From Filobacillus milosensis (lineage in GTDB: Bacteria; Bacillota; Bacilli; Bacillales; Alkalibacillaceae): DNA of 64,000 bases. The translations under genes and the position numbers were made by a program. The notes beneath the pieces are model-generated. The model did not search any database. It was not told where the DNA came from and saw only the letters and a list, made by a program, of their open reading frames with translations. The stretch is taken from assembly GCF_004402015.1 (NCBI RefSeq), contig NZ_SOPW01000003.1, positions 186,001 through 250,000 of the forward strand, read 5' to 3'. How positions within the stretch are numbered: the stretch's first letter is position 1; every line of letters begins with the position of its first letter. Shown here in pieces: positions 9,480 to 18,103 of this stretch.

Positions 9480-10541
9480 ATGACCGCAATTTATAGTATC
9501 GGTACAGCGGTACCTGAACATCAATTAAAACAACAAAAAGCTAAAGAGTTAATAGAAGGCTTAATCGATGATAGAAAGTTATCAAGATATTTAGCCGTCT
9601 TTGATAACGCCAATATTGATCAACGATACTTTGTCGCAGAACCAGCCTGGTTTTTATCAGAGCATGGATTAGCAGAAAGAAATAATTTATTTTTTAGTAA
9701 AGGTATCCAATTAGCTATTAATGCTATAAACGACTGTCTTAAAAATTGTGATATACATTTAGATGAGATTGATGCAGTTATTTCAGTAAGTAGCACAGCG
9801 ATTTTAACTCCACCAATTGAAGTTCATTTATTGAACCGATTGCCTTTTAGAAAAGATATTAAGAGGTATCCTTTTTTCGGATTAGGTTGTGCAGGAGGAG
9901 GAATTGCTCTTTCTCGTGCACATGATTATTTACAATCAAATCCCGACCAGGCAGTTATGATTATAAATCTTGAACTGGCTAGCGTTGCTTTTCATCATGA
10001 CCAGTTAGATTCTCAAAACATTGTGGGTGCTGCATTATTTGGTGATGGTGCTAGTTGCACCGTTTTGCTGGGCAAAGACCACCAAAAGTTAAATTCGTCT
10101 AATAAACATTTACATATCGTATCGACTAGCTCAAGAATATTAGATGACAGTATTGATGTAATGGGTTGGAATGTTAAAGATGATGGTTTTCATGTGATTT
10201 TCGCAACAGTTATTCCTAAAATCGTTAAAACGTTTTGGCGTGCCCATTTAAATGACTTTATAAACAATATAGGTATTAACTTCTCTGAGATAGAGAATGT
10301 GTTAGCTCATCCTGGAGGGAGAAAAGTATTAGAAGAGATTGAAGCGTTGATGGAAGAACATCAATCTCTAAAATTTTCGAAATATATACTTAAAACCTAT
10401 GGAAATATGTCTTCACCTACAATTCTATTTGTTATAAAAGAAGCATTGAAAGATGAGGGTGTGTTTAACCAGAAGTATCATTTAGCTTCTGCCTTGGGTC
10501 CAGGTTTCGCATCAGAAATCTTACTGATGGAGTGGAAATAA
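9480..10541 (+). CDS. bpsA: Type III polyketide synthase (chalcone synthase-like, BpsA)
   Basis: Homodimeric thiolase-fold enzyme that condenses malonyl-CoA onto fatty acyl-CoA. In B. subtilis BpsA makes alkylpyrones. It has 353 residues. The active-site cysteine lies in FGLGCAGGG near residue 137, the histidine in VLAHPGGRKVLEEIE, and the asparagine in TYGNMSSPT. The next gene is the bpsB-type methyltransferase, 1 base away, so the product is probably an alkylpyrone methyl ether. Confidence 0.93.
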   Translation: MTAIYSIGTAVPEHQLKQQKAKELIEGLIDDRKLSRYLAVFDNANIDQRYFVAEPAWFLSEHGLAERNNLFFSKGIQLAINAINDCLKNCDIHLDEIDAVISVSSTAILTPPIEVHLLNRLPFRKDIKRYPFFGLGCAGGGIALSRAHDYLQSNPDQAVMIINLELASVAFHHDQLDSQNIVGAALFGDGASCTVLLGKDHQKLNSSNKHLHIVSTSSRILDDSIDVMGWNVKDDGFHVIFATVIPKIVKTFWRAHLNDFINNIGINFSEIENVLAHPGGRKVLEEIEALMEEHQSLKFSKYILKTYGNMSSPTILFVIKEALKDEGVFNQKYHLASALGPGFASEILLMEWK

Positions 10542-10542
10542 T

Positions 10543-11055
10543 ATGATATATTTGTTTATACTCATTTATTTAATCGGATTAAGAATTAGTGAATTAATTG
10601 TTGCTAAATCAAATGAAAAATACCAGAAGCAAAATGGGGCTATAGAAATTAAGGATCCCTATTACACTTATATTGTGATTACACACACCTTATTCTTTGT
10701 ATTTTTGGTTGCTGAGAGTTTTTTAGTACATGGGTGGGAGCGTGAAATATCTCTTACACTAGTGATAATGTTTGTATTAATTCAAGCTTTGAGGTTTTGG
10801 AGTTTAATTTCATTAGGTAGATATTGGAATACTAAAGTGATTGTATTACCCAACGCACAAATAGTACAAAAAGGACCTTACAAATGGATCAAACATCCTA
10901 ATTATATTGTTGTTGGTTTAGAGTTTTTAATTATTCCATTAATGTTTCATGCATTTGTAACGGCAACTTTATTTTTAGGAATGCATTTATGGTTGATGAG
11001 TAAAAGAATCCCTATGGAAAATCAAGCGCTTCAACAATTTTTAACAAAGCAATAA
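10543..11055 (+). CDS. bpsB: Isoprenylcysteine carboxyl methyltransferase-family protein (BpsB/YpbQ-like)
   Basis: An integral membrane SAM methyltransferase of the ICMT family with 170 residues and about four membrane segments. The C-terminal RYWNTKVIVLPNAQIVQKGPY and KHPNYIVVGLEFLIIP are the family's cofactor-binding motifs. B. subtilis BpsB O-methylates the alkylpyrones made by BpsA. The 1-base gap after bpsA implies translational coupling, as no separate ribosome site is visible. Confidence 0.92.
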   Translation: MIYLFILIYLIGLRISELIVAKSNEKYQKQNGAIEIKDPYYTYIVITHTLFFVFLVAESFLVHGWEREISLTLVIMFVLIQALRFWSLISLGRYWNTKVIVLPNAQIVQKGPYKWIKHPNYIVVGLEFLIIPLMFHAFVTATLFLGMHLWLMSKRIPMENQALQQFLTKQ

Positions 11056-11072
11056 AAATAAGGGGAGAAACG

Positions 11073-11906
11073 ATGATAATTTCAGTAAAAGAAGCTTATG
11101 ATGTTTTTACTAACGAAAAGCATACAGTATTTGCGGATTGTCGCTTTAACTTACAAGATAAGAATAGGGGAAAAAAAGATTATCAAAATAATCATTTACC
11201 TCAAGCAGCTTATTTTGATTTAGAAAAAGAACTAAGTGGTGAAGTTAAAGAAGTAGGAGGGCGACACCCTTTACCTGATTTGAAGAAATTCACTGAAGCC
11301 TTAGCTGAAAGAGGTATAGATCACCATACACCAGTCATTATTTATGATAATAATAGAGCATTTGCATCAAGAATGTATTGGATGATGAAGCTAATTAACC
11401 ATTCGAAAGTTTATCTAATGAATGGCAATATAGAAGATTGGAAGTCGAATGGGTATCCTACAGAAAGTCATTCGGCATTGCACTCTAAGTCTCATTATGG
11501 AGAGTATAATGTTGATGAAGAATTAATTGCCAATCAAAATTATGTAAAAAAACATAAGAACAAAGAAGATGTGGTCTTAGTAGATTCAAGAAGTTATGAA
11601 CGCTACATTGGAAAGGTGGAACCCATTGATCATAAAGCAGGTCATATACCTGGTGCAATTAATTTAGAGTGGACAAAAATATTAGATGAACAAGGGCGTT
11701 TTAAGTCTAAAGAAGAGTTAGTTAAATATTTTTCTGATTTAAATGATAAAGAAGAAATTATTGTGTATTGTGGGTCTGGTGTTACTGCTGCACCAAATGT
11801 TATTGCATTATGGCAAGCCGGGTTTACCAATGTGCGATTATATGTAGGAAGCTTCAGTGATTGGATCTCTAACGATAAAAATAATATTGCTACAAATATA
11901 AAATAA
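11073..11906 (+). CDS. Tandem-rhodanese sulfurtransferase
   Basis: A cytosolic thiosulfate/3-mercaptopyruvate-type sulfurtransferase of 277 residues made of two rhodanese domains. The N-terminal one is non-catalytic (YDNNRAFASRMYWM lacks Cys). The C-terminal active-site loop is CGSGVTA near residue 233, the sequence associated with mercaptopyruvate sulfurtransferases. ATG at 11073 behind AAGGGGAGA. It lies 17 bases after bpsB and may share its transcript. The terminator at 11903-11937 ends it. Confidence 0.92.
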   Translation: MIISVKEAYDVFTNEKHTVFADCRFNLQDKNRGKKDYQNNHLPQAAYFDLEKELSGEVKEVGGRHPLPDLKKFTEALAERGIDHHTPVIIYDNNRAFASRMYWMMKLINHSKVYLMNGNIEDWKSNGYPTESHSALHSKSHYGEYNVDEELIANQNYVKKHKNKEDVVLVDSRSYERYIGKVEPIDHKAGHIPGAINLEWTKILDEQGRFKSKEELVKYFSDLNDKEEIIVYCGSGVTAAPNVIALWQAGFTNVRLYVGSFSDWISNDKNNIATNIK

Positions 11907-11937
11907 CCCCGTTTTAATTCATGGGGTTATCTTTTTA
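11903..11937 (+). terminator. Terminator between the sulfurtransferase and the convergent transporter gene
   Basis: ATAACCCC pairs with GGGGTTAT, then TCTTTTT. It also covers the last codons of the convergent queuosine-transporter frame. Confidence 0.85.
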
Positions 11938-12612
11938 TCTATGAAATTTTTCGCAATATACATAAATGGCGTGTCTAAAGCAACTACAATAAATTTAATT
12001 AAATAAGTTGATACGAAAATTTGTAACCACACATTAAAATCATTAAGCATTATACTCCAAAATGCAATCACACAAAATATTGAAGTATCTAAAAAACTGA
12101 CTTAACATTGTACTCACATTATTTCGGACCCATAAAAAACGTTCAGAATCGAAGCGCTCTTTTAATTTAGAGAATATATAAACATCAACGTTTTGACTAA
12201 TGATATACGCTAATAAACTCCCTATAGCTACTTGAGGAACTAAATCGAATAATGTTTTTAAGGATTCGTTAACCATATCAGACTCTGCTGGTGTAAACCT
12301 TAAGGCCATTTGCATCAAAATGGTCATTGATACTAATGTGAAGAACCCTAACCAAACTGCTTTACGTGCTTCTTGCTTACCGTATTTTTCATTTAATATG
12401 TCTGTTGCAAGAAATATTGACCCATAAACAATGTTACCTAATGTAGCTGTCACACCAAATAGTTCCACCATTTTTAGAACTTGAAGGTTTGCTACAACTG
12501 TAGCCATACCAATCCAGACTAATAATCCGTTCTTGCCAAACATTCTATAAATCGCTGTAATTAATACAAAGTTCACAAGTGCAAATAGTATCCATAAAAT
12601 TTCGTTTGTCAT
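11919..12612 (-). pseudogene. ypdP: Queuosine-precursor transporter (VUT/YhhQ family), frameshifted
   Basis: Integral membrane transporter of the vitamin-uptake (VUT/YhhQ) family that imports preQ0/preQ1-type queuosine precursors; B. subtilis has a homologue, YpdP, in this neighbourhood. The intact frame runs from ATG 12612 for about 170 residues (for example IVYGSIFLATDILNEKYGK and RNNVSTMLSQF), then diverges. After a run of six T on the coding strand (12091-12096) the family sequence continues in the next frame (FLDTSIFCVIAFW, then LIKFIVVALDTPFMYIAK) to a stop at 11919-11921. One extra T explains the break. It may be a real inactivating mutation, a sequencing error or, less likely, slippage. 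A preQ1 riboswitch candidate precedes it. Confidence 0.88.
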
Positions 12613-12621
12613 TTAAAATAA

Positions 12622-12661
12622 TCTCCTTAATTTTGATATCGCAGGAAGTTGCGAACTGCGT
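12622..12661 (-). promoter_or_regulatory. Candidate preQ1-I riboswitch
   Basis: On the minus strand, CGCAG pairs with CTGCG around an 11-nt loop (TTCGCAACTTC). An A-rich tail (ATATCAAAATTAAGGAG) then overlaps the ribosome site of the queuosine-precursor transporter. Size, order and the loop resemble preQ1-I aptamers, which commonly control VUT-family transporters. The tail lacks the fullest consensus, so this rests partly on context. Confidence 0.55.
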
Positions 12662-12790
12662 TTTTTGCACGAATAGAACTATATTATTATTATTATTATT
12701 TGCACATTCATGCTATATTTATTTTAAAATGCAAATAATTCAAATTTAAAAAAGAACAAATTGAGAGCCTTTATAACAGAACCAAAGGCA

Positions 12791-12822
12791 TAAAAAAACG
12801 GCAGCTAATTAAGCTGCCGTTA
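12791..12822 (-). terminator. Terminator of the cold-shock gene
   Basis: AACGGCAGCT/AGCTGCCGTT perfect stem. The A-run at 12792-12798 reads as a T-run in the minus direction. Confidence 0.92.
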
Positions 12823-12838
12823 TGTCTATATGCGTCAA

Positions 12839-13039
12839 TTATTTTTTATTTACGTTTGAAGCTTGTGGTCCACGATCGCCTTCAACGATTTCAAATTCTA
12901 CTTCTTGACCTTCTTCTAAAGTTTTGAAACCTTCTTGTTGAATTGCTGAATAGTGTACGAATACGTCGTCGCCACCTTCAACCTGAATGAAACCATAACC
13001 TTTTTCCGCGTTAAACCATTTTACTACACCGTTTTGCAT
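12839..13039 (-). CDS. cspB: Cold-shock protein (CspA/CspB family)
   Basis: A 66-residue OB-fold RNA/DNA chaperone. It has both RNA-binding motifs, KGYGFI and VFVHYSAI, and the C-terminal GPQASNV. The start is ATG 13039 ([16 protein letters not shown]), 8-12 bases after AGGAGG; a longer in-frame extension to 13066 overlaps the ribosome site and is rejected. A leader of about 160 nt with a long hairpin (13111-13170) lies between promoter and gene. Confidence 0.96.
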   Translation of the reverse strand: MQNGVVKWFNAEKGYGFIQVEGGDDVFVHYSAIQQEGFKTLEEGQEVEFEIVEGDRGPQASNVNKK

Positions 13040-13110
13040 GATTCTAAATCCTCCTAAAACTTTCACCTAAAGGTGCTTAATTTCACAATAAATTTGCAAG
13101 GTAATAAAAA

Positions 13111-13170
13111 AGGTAACTCCTATAGAAATGAAGGATCATAAATCAATCTTTCACTTCTATAGAAGTTACC
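13111..13170 (-). promoter_or_regulatory. Long hairpin with U-run in the cold-shock leader (attenuator-like)
   Basis: Arms 13112-13134 and 13149-13170 form an imperfect stem of about 22 bp (GGTAACT, then CTATAGAA, then TGAA). On the minus strand the hairpin is followed directly by TTTTTTATT. It lies between the cold-shock promoter and its coding region, so it may be a conditional terminator or thermosensitive leader structure. Confidence 0.6.
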
Positions 13171-13205
13171 CAATTCATGAAACCTTACATCTTTATTGCA
13201 CTTTC

Positions 13206-13235
13206 AGTATAACTGAATAAGATAGACAGCGTCAA
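13206..13235 (-). promoter_or_regulatory. Promoter of the cold-shock gene
   Basis: On the minus strand, TTGACG (13235-13230), 18-nt spacer, TATACT (13211-13206). This predicts transcription starting near 13199 and a leader of about 160 nt. Confidence 0.75.
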
Positions 13236-13291
13236 GGATTGTACTATATACTACTATTAAAAATAAGAACATTTTTATAAGGAGTTTATCC

Positions 13292-14137
13292 ATGATACAT
13301 ATAGGTTTAACTGGCTGGGGTGATCATCCTGCAATTCATGACAGTGAACATTTATATAAAGATAAATTAGCAGCGTATGCCTCTCATTTTCCGGTAGTTG
13401 AACTGGATGCAGCGTTTTACAGTATTATTAATCAGGATCAGTACAAGAAATGGGCCAATCAAACACCAAGCAATTTTAGTTTTGTTGTAAAAGCTTATCA
13501 AACATTTACTGGTCATGATCGTAAACAGTTTACTCGAAAAGAAATTAAAGATATGTTTAAGATTTATCAGGAAAATTTAAAGCCTCTAACGCAATCAGAT
13601 AAACTTAATTGTATACTATTTCAATTTCCTCCATGGTTTAATTTATCAAAAGACCATATACGTCGTTTGAAATTCATAAGACAACAATTTGGAAATTTTG
13701 ATTTAGCCTTGGAATTTAGAAATAGATCTTGGTTCGAAAATAGCGTTAAGCAGGATACTTTAAAGTTTATGGAAGAAGAACAGTGGATTCATTCGATTTG
13801 TGATGAACCACAAGCGGGTGAAGGGTCTGTACCAACCATTCCAGTGGTAACAAACTCTCAAAATACATTAATTCGTTTCCATGGCAGAAATGTAATGGGA
13901 TGGAATAAAAATGGCAATGAAAATTGGAGAAAAGTTAGATTTCTTTATCGCTATAATCAATCCGAGCTTGAAGATTGGGGTAATACTATTCATCAATTAA
14001 AAAAGAACAGTGATCGAATCACTGTTCTCTTTAATAATAATTCTGGTGGGGATGCATTCGATAATGCTAAACACTTACAAAAGTTATTAGGTATTACTTA
14101 TAAAGATTTAAACCCTCGGCAGATGGATTTGTTCTAA
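13292..14137 (+). CDS. DUF72-domain protein
   Basis: A 281-residue TIM-barrel-like protein of the DUF72 (YecE) family, widespread but without an established reaction. Family features are the opening IGLTGWGDH, the strand VVELDAAFYS, the phrase LALEFRNRSWF and the late RFHGRN. Ribosome site AAGGAG lies before ATG 13292. It is divergent from the cold-shock gene and convergent with the NlpC/P60 gene, whose stop lies directly next to its own. Confidence 0.9.
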   Translation: MIHIGLTGWGDHPAIHDSEHLYKDKLAAYASHFPVVELDAAFYSIINQDQYKKWANQTPSNFSFVVKAYQTFTGHDRKQFTRKEIKDMFKIYQENLKPLTQSDKLNCILFQFPPWFNLSKDHIRRLKFIRQQFGNFDLALEFRNRSWFENSVKQDTLKFMEEEQWIHSICDEPQAGEGSVPTIPVVTNSQNTLIRFHGRNVMGWNKNGNENWRKVRFLYRYNQSELEDWGNTIHQLKKNSDRITVLFNNNSGGDAFDNAKHLQKLLGITYKDLNPRQMDLF

Positions 14138-15148
14138 TTATTTTACAATTCTTCTAGCACCTATGTAACGTGTCTTCCAGTATGGTGTATTCATATTACT
14201 AATACTTACCCCGTTGCTTAAACCTGCATGAATAAATGTGCCATTCCCTAAATAAATCCCTGCATGTGAAGGGCCTGGTTTGTAGGTTTCATAAAAAACC
14301 AGGTCACCCACACTAGGCTGACTCACTGGAGCTGCTGAATAATAAATACCATCAACAGTTCTTGCTATTGATATTCCGTGTTGGGAAAATACGTATTGTA
14401 AAAAACCACTGCAATCGAAGCCTGAAGGCGATTCTCCACCCCATACATAAGGTGTACCAATGTATGCCCGCGCAGTTTGAATCACTGAATTTGTTGAAGC
14501 TGATTTCTCAACACTAACTTGTTTATTGCTTGGCTTTGATTTGACAGTTTGTTGAATGTTGCTTTTTGATTCATTGTGTTGCTGAGTATGAGTCACTTGA
14601 ACGAATTGATTATATTCACTGAGATCAAGCTGTAATTTATAAACTTTATTCATTTGTTCTAAAGCTTTTTTGGTCGCAGGGCCAGCGCTACTGTCTATAG
14701 AATCATTGTAAAAACCAAAATACTCCAAAGCTTTTTGGACTTGTTTTGTTCTGTTGCTGGTTTCTCCATACCTTAAGTTTTCTGCGTGTTTCTTAACAAC
14801 TTCAATATAATGTGATTCTAATTTTTCTTCTAATTTTAGAACCGTTTGTTCATCAACTTTTCCTGTTTCTTCTAAATTTTGTTCCTTTTGAAAGGTTTTA
14901 AGCGCATGCTCTGTTAGTACATCATATTTTGGAGTGTATTCTCCCTGATAATATCGAAGAGTTTTTAACTTCTTTTGCAAATGAACAACAGCTTCATGGT
15001 GCTCACCATAAGATAACCGTTGCAGCTCTTCAAATTGGTCTTTAGATACTGCTTCTACAGGTAAAGTGAAGGCGAGAGGTGAGCTAAAAGCTATACTGCC
15101 TGCCATGGTGCTTAGGAAAAATGATCTCGTTTTTTTCTTAATAACCAT
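14138..15148 (-). CDS. Secreted NlpC/P60 peptidoglycan endopeptidase with peptidoglycan-binding domains
   Basis: Cell-wall hydrolase of 336 residues that should cut D-Glu-diaminopimelate stem peptides. A signal peptide (basic KKKTRSFFLST, hydrophobic core, cleavage after about residue 33) precedes two PG_binding_1-type repeats (about residues 45-105 and 110-170), a Ser/Gln-rich linker, and the C-terminal NlpC/P60 domain with catalytic Cys in FDCSGFLQYVF, the first His in SHAGIYLGNG and the second in FIHAG. It is divergent from thyA. Confidence 0.93.
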   Translation of the reverse strand: MVIKKKTRSFFLSTMAGSIAFSSPLAFTLPVEAVSKDQFEELQRLSYGEHHEAVVHLQKKLKTLRYYQGEYTPKYDVLTEHALKTFQKEQNLEETGKVDEQTVLKLEEKLESHYIEVVKKHAENLRYGETSNRTKQVQKALEYFGFYNDSIDSSAGPATKKALEQMNKVYKLQLDLSEYNQFVQVTHTQQHNESKSNIQQTVKSKPSNKQVSVEKSASTNSVIQTARAYIGTPYVWGGESPSGFDCSGFLQYVFSQHGISIARTVDGIYYSAAPVSQPSVGDLVFYETYKPGPSHAGIYLGNGTFIHAGLSNGVSISNMNTPYWKTRYIGARRIVK

Positions 15149-15262
15149 CTAACCATCACCTTTTCTAATTATTGATGTTGGTATTATATGTCGAGCTTTT
15201 CAATCTATGACATGAACTATTTATTTGTTACAATATAGTTATATAAAGTAGGGAGGATGACC

Positions 15263-16222
15263 ATGGGAAATTCGTATGAAAATCAATACTTAGAATTATG
15301 TCGACACGTATTGGAAAATGGTAATGATCGCGGTGATCGAACTGGAACAGGCACTCGATCAGTTTTTGGATATCAAATGCGATTTAATTTACAAGAGGGG
15401 TTTCCTTTATTAACAACTAAACGTGTCCCATTCAAATTAATAGTTAGTGAACTGCTTTGGTTCTTAAAAGGCGACACAAATATTAGGTATTTACTATTAC
15501 ATAATAATAATATATGGAATGAATGGGCTTTCCAAAAATGGGTTGAAAGTGATGAGTATGATGGCCCGGATATGACTAATTTTGGCATCCGTTCACAAGA
15601 AGATGAAAAGTTTAATAAACGATATCAAGAGCAAATGGAAAGATTTAAGAAATTGATTATTGAAGATGATGAGTTTGCCAATAAATATGGACATTTAGGT
15701 GATGTATACGGAAAACAATGGCGCCATTGGAAGAGCTCTAATGATGAAACCATCGATCAAATTAATCAAGTCATTAATGATATTAAAAATAAACCACAAT
15801 CAAGAAGACTAATCGTATCAGCGTGGAACCCTGAAGATATTCCTAACATGGCTTTACCTCCATGTCATACCTTGTTTCAGTTTTATGTAGCTGATGGAAA
15901 ATTATCTTGTCAGTTATATCAACGAAGTGGAGATATTTTCTTAGGTATTCCATTCAATATTGCCAGTTATTCGCTGCTCACACACTTAATTGCTAAAGAA
16001 TGCAACTTGGAAGTTGGAGATTTCGTTCATACAATAGGGGATGCTCATATTTATCACAACCACTTCGAACAAGTAGAATTACAACTTTCGAGGGATCTAA
16101 AGGATGCACCCAATCTTCTCATTAAAGAAGATAAGCAATCAATCTTTGAATATGAAGTACAGGATGTGAAGCTAGAAAATTATAATCCGCATCCATCTAT
16201 AAAAGCACCGATTGCTGTTTAG
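15263..16222 (+). CDS. thyA: Thymidylate synthase
   Basis: Methylates dUMP to dTMP using methylene-tetrahydrofolate. It has 319 residues, the long ThyA form with the extra insert. The catalytic cysteine is in [14 protein letters not shown], the dUMP-binding loop in [14 protein letters not shown] and the arginine pair in [12 protein letters not shown]. The first ATG (15257) directly abuts GGGAGG, while ATG 15263 is spaced 6 bases from it and is chosen. It is followed 12 bases later by dfrA, the usual folate pair. Confidence 0.96.
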   Translation: MGNSYENQYLELCRHVLENGNDRGDRTGTGTRSVFGYQMRFNLQEGFPLLTTKRVPFKLIVSELLWFLKGDTNIRYLLLHNNNIWNEWAFQKWVESDEYDGPDMTNFGIRSQEDEKFNKRYQEQMERFKKLIIEDDEFANKYGHLGDVYGKQWRHWKSSNDETIDQINQVINDIKNKPQSRRLIVSAWNPEDIPNMALPPCHTLFQFYVADGKLSCQLYQRSGDIFLGIPFNIASYSLLTHLIAKECNLEVGDFVHTIGDAHIYHNHFEQVELQLSRDLKDAPNLLIKEDKQSIFEYEVQDVKLENYNPHPSIKAPIAV

Positions 16223-16234
16223 GAGTTGAGTGAA

Positions 16235-16714
16235 ATGTTATCATTTATTGTGGCAATGGATGAGAATAATGTAATTGGAAAAGACAATGATTTACCATGG
16301 TATTTGCCTAATGATTTAAAATACTTTAAAAAAGTAACAACGGGTTATACTATTGTGATGGGAAGGAAAACGTATGAATCCATTGGTAGGCCTTTGCCTA
16401 ACAGAAAGAACATTGTTATGACTCGAGATCAAGACTATAAAGCAGAAGGCTGTATAGTTGTTCATTCTATGGAAGAATTAGAACCTTACTTAAATGATGA
16501 GGAAGTTTTTTTAATCGGTGGAGCAGAATTATTTAAGCTAGCCTGGGATCGAGTGGATCGATTATATATCACTAAGATTCATGATTATTTTGAAGGGGAT
16601 ACATACTTTCCTGAAATCGATTCTAAAGAATGGAAAATTGCAGATGAAACCCCAGGCGAAACAGATGAGAAAAACAAACATGAACATACTTATTTAATCT
16701 ATGAAAGAAAATAA
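16235..16714 (+). CDS. dfrA: Dihydrofolate reductase
   Basis: Reduces dihydrofolate to tetrahydrofolate with NADPH, recycling the cofactor spent by thymidylate synthase just upstream. It has 159 residues. Family marks are FIVAMDENNVIGKDNDLPW (substrate and cofactor pocket), VMGRKTYESIGRPLP, and FLIGGAELF. An in-frame TTG at 16226 touches the ribosome site AGGAG, which itself overlaps the thyA stop. ATG 16235 is properly spaced and is taken as the start. Confidence 0.95.
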   Translation: MLSFIVAMDENNVIGKDNDLPWYLPNDLKYFKKVTTGYTIVMGRKTYESIGRPLPNRKNIVMTRDQDYKAEGCIVVHSMEELEPYLNDEEVFLIGGAELFKLAWDRVDRLYITKIHDYFEGDTYFPEIDSKEWKIADETPGETDEKNKHEHTYLIYERK

Positions 16715-16745
16715 TTGAACGTTTTATTACAGTCTCTTAAAATGT

Positions 16746-16774
16746 TTGCAAATGTATCAGAAATCAGCGACAAT
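16746..16774 (+). promoter_or_regulatory. Promoter for the tat genes
   Basis: TTGCAA (16746-16751), 17-nt spacer, GACAAT (16769-16774), about 35 bases before the first tatA start. Confidence 0.6.
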
Positions 16775-16809
16775 AGAGATGTTAAATTGTGACGATGGAA
16801 GGTGTCTAC

Positions 16810-16992
16810 ATGCAAGTTGGAATTCCAGGATTGATTTTGATTGTATTAATCCTTTTAATTATATTCGGTCCAAAGAAATTGCCTGAACTTGGTCAAGCAT
16901 TAGGAAAAACGTTAAAGGAATTTAAAAATTCAACTAAAGAGTTAACTGAAGACGATCAAAAGTCCAGTAAAAAGACAATTGATCATCAGTAA
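16810..16992 (+). CDS. tatA: Twin-arginine translocase subunit TatA (copy 1)
   Basis: Pore-forming Tat component: 60 residues with one N-terminal membrane helix ([15 protein letters not shown]), the [14 protein letters not shown] hinge, an amphipathic helix and an acidic tail. An upstream in-frame GTG/ATG overlaps the ribosome region GGAAGGTG, so ATG 16810 is chosen. It is followed 24 bases later by a second tatA. Confidence 0.92.
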   Translation: MQVGIPGLILIVLILLIIFGPKKLPELGQALGKTLKEFKNSTKELTEDDQKSSKKTIDHQ

Positions 16993-17016
16993 TACTCTTA
17001 TTATGGAGTGATTATT

Positions 17017-17223
17017 ATGGGAATTAGCGGTATTGGTATCCCTGGGCTAATCTTAATCTTGATTGTTTTATTAATTGTTTTTGGTCCTTCTAAATTGCCT
17101 GAGATAGGAAAGGCATTCGGTTCATCATTAAAAGAGTTCAAAAAAGCGACAAATGACTTAATGTCAGATGATACAAACAATCAAAATAATAAAATTTCAG
17201 ATTCTAAAGATGAATCTAAGTAG
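17017..17223 (+). CDS. tatA: Twin-arginine translocase subunit TatA (copy 2)
   Basis: A second TatA of 68 residues, similar in layout to the first: membrane helix [37 protein letters not shown] hinge/amphipathic region, and a polar tail. ATG 17017 is 8 bases after GGAG. No TatB is seen, as in other Firmicutes, so one or both copies may be bifunctional. A terminator separates it from tatC. Confidence 0.92.
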   Translation: MGISGIGIPGLILILIVLLIVFGPSKLPEIGKAFGSSLKEFKKATNDLMSDDTNNQNNKISDSKDESK

Positions 17224-17260
17224 AGAAGAAGATGTAGGGATTCCTTACATCTTCTTTTAT
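17224..17260 (+). terminator. Terminator between tatA copy 2 and tatC
   Basis: AAGAAGATGTA pairs with TTACATCTTCTT around a short loop, then TTTAT. It may lower tatC expression relative to tatA. Confidence 0.8.
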
Positions 17261-17323
17261 CAGAGTATTTATTATCAAAACAACAAGTATTTTACAATTG
17301 AAATCTCTTAAAGGATGAAAACA

Positions 17324-18085
17324 ATGGAAGAACAAACTAAATCCAACTCTTCTAATCAAGAACAAGAATCCATGGAGTTGACAGAACACTTAGGTGAACT
17401 ACGAAAACGTTTAATGTGGAGTCTAATCGTTTTTGTTGTTTTCTTTGGTGTTGGCTTTTTTTATGTAGAAGAAATCTATCTTTTTATGGAACGTGATGTA
17501 TCTTTTACTTTAAATGTATTAGGTCCATTTGAAATAATATGGATTTATATCATTATTGCTTCTGTAACTGCTATTATTGTGACATTGCCGTTTTTGGCTC
17601 TACAACTTTGGCTATTTATTAGACCTGGATTAACTTCTCATGAGCGTAAAGTTAGTTTGTTATACATACCAGCACTATTTATATTGTTTTTGCTTGGTTT
17701 ATTATTTGGCTATTTCGTTATTAAAGATCTAATACTAGGATTTTTATTAGAATTAGGTGATGGATTAGTTAATCAAATGTTTACAGCTGAGAAGTATTTT
17801 AGGTTTATTTTACAAATCACATTACCATTTGCAGTATTTTTTGAAGTACCATTAATTGCAATGTTTTTGACTAGTTTAGGTATTATAAATCCAATGTTTA
17901 TGAAACAAACAAGAAAGTATGCTTATCTAATATTAGTTATTCTAGGGACAATGCTTTCACCACCAGATTTTATATTACAATTGTTAGTGGCAGCGCCATT
18001 AATAATCTTGTATGAGATTGCTATATTAATGTCGACTATTGTTTATCGCAGGAAGGTTAAGAAATTGGAAGCTCTAGGGGAATAA
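17324..18085 (+). CDS. tatC: Sec-independent translocase subunit TatC
   Basis: The signal-peptide receptor of the Tat system: 253 residues with six membrane helices. The N-terminal ELTEHLGELRKRLMWSL is the family signature that contacts twin-arginine signals. Further marks are FIRPGLTSHERK in the first loops and the conserved MLSPPDFILQ. ATG 17315 lies inside the ribosome site AAAGGATG, so 17324 is chosen. Confidence 0.95.
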   Translation: MEEQTKSNSSNQEQESMELTEHLGELRKRLMWSLIVFVVFFGVGFFYVEEIYLFMERDVSFTLNVLGPFEIIWIYIIIASVTAIIVTLPFLALQLWLFIRPGLTSHERKVSLLYIPALFILFLLGLLFGYFVIKDLILGFLLELGDGLVNQMFTAEKYFRFILQITLPFAVFFEVPLIAMFLTSLGIINPMFMKQTRKYAYLILVILGTMLSPPDFILQLLVAAPLIILYEIAILMSTIVYRRKVKKLEALGE

Positions 18086-18103
18086 GATAAAGAAGGTGAT
18101 TTA

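Noticed and set aside
12043-12612. 189-residue intact transporter as the full gene
   Set aside because: The last 17 or so residues do not fit the family, and the true C-terminus is found in the next frame.
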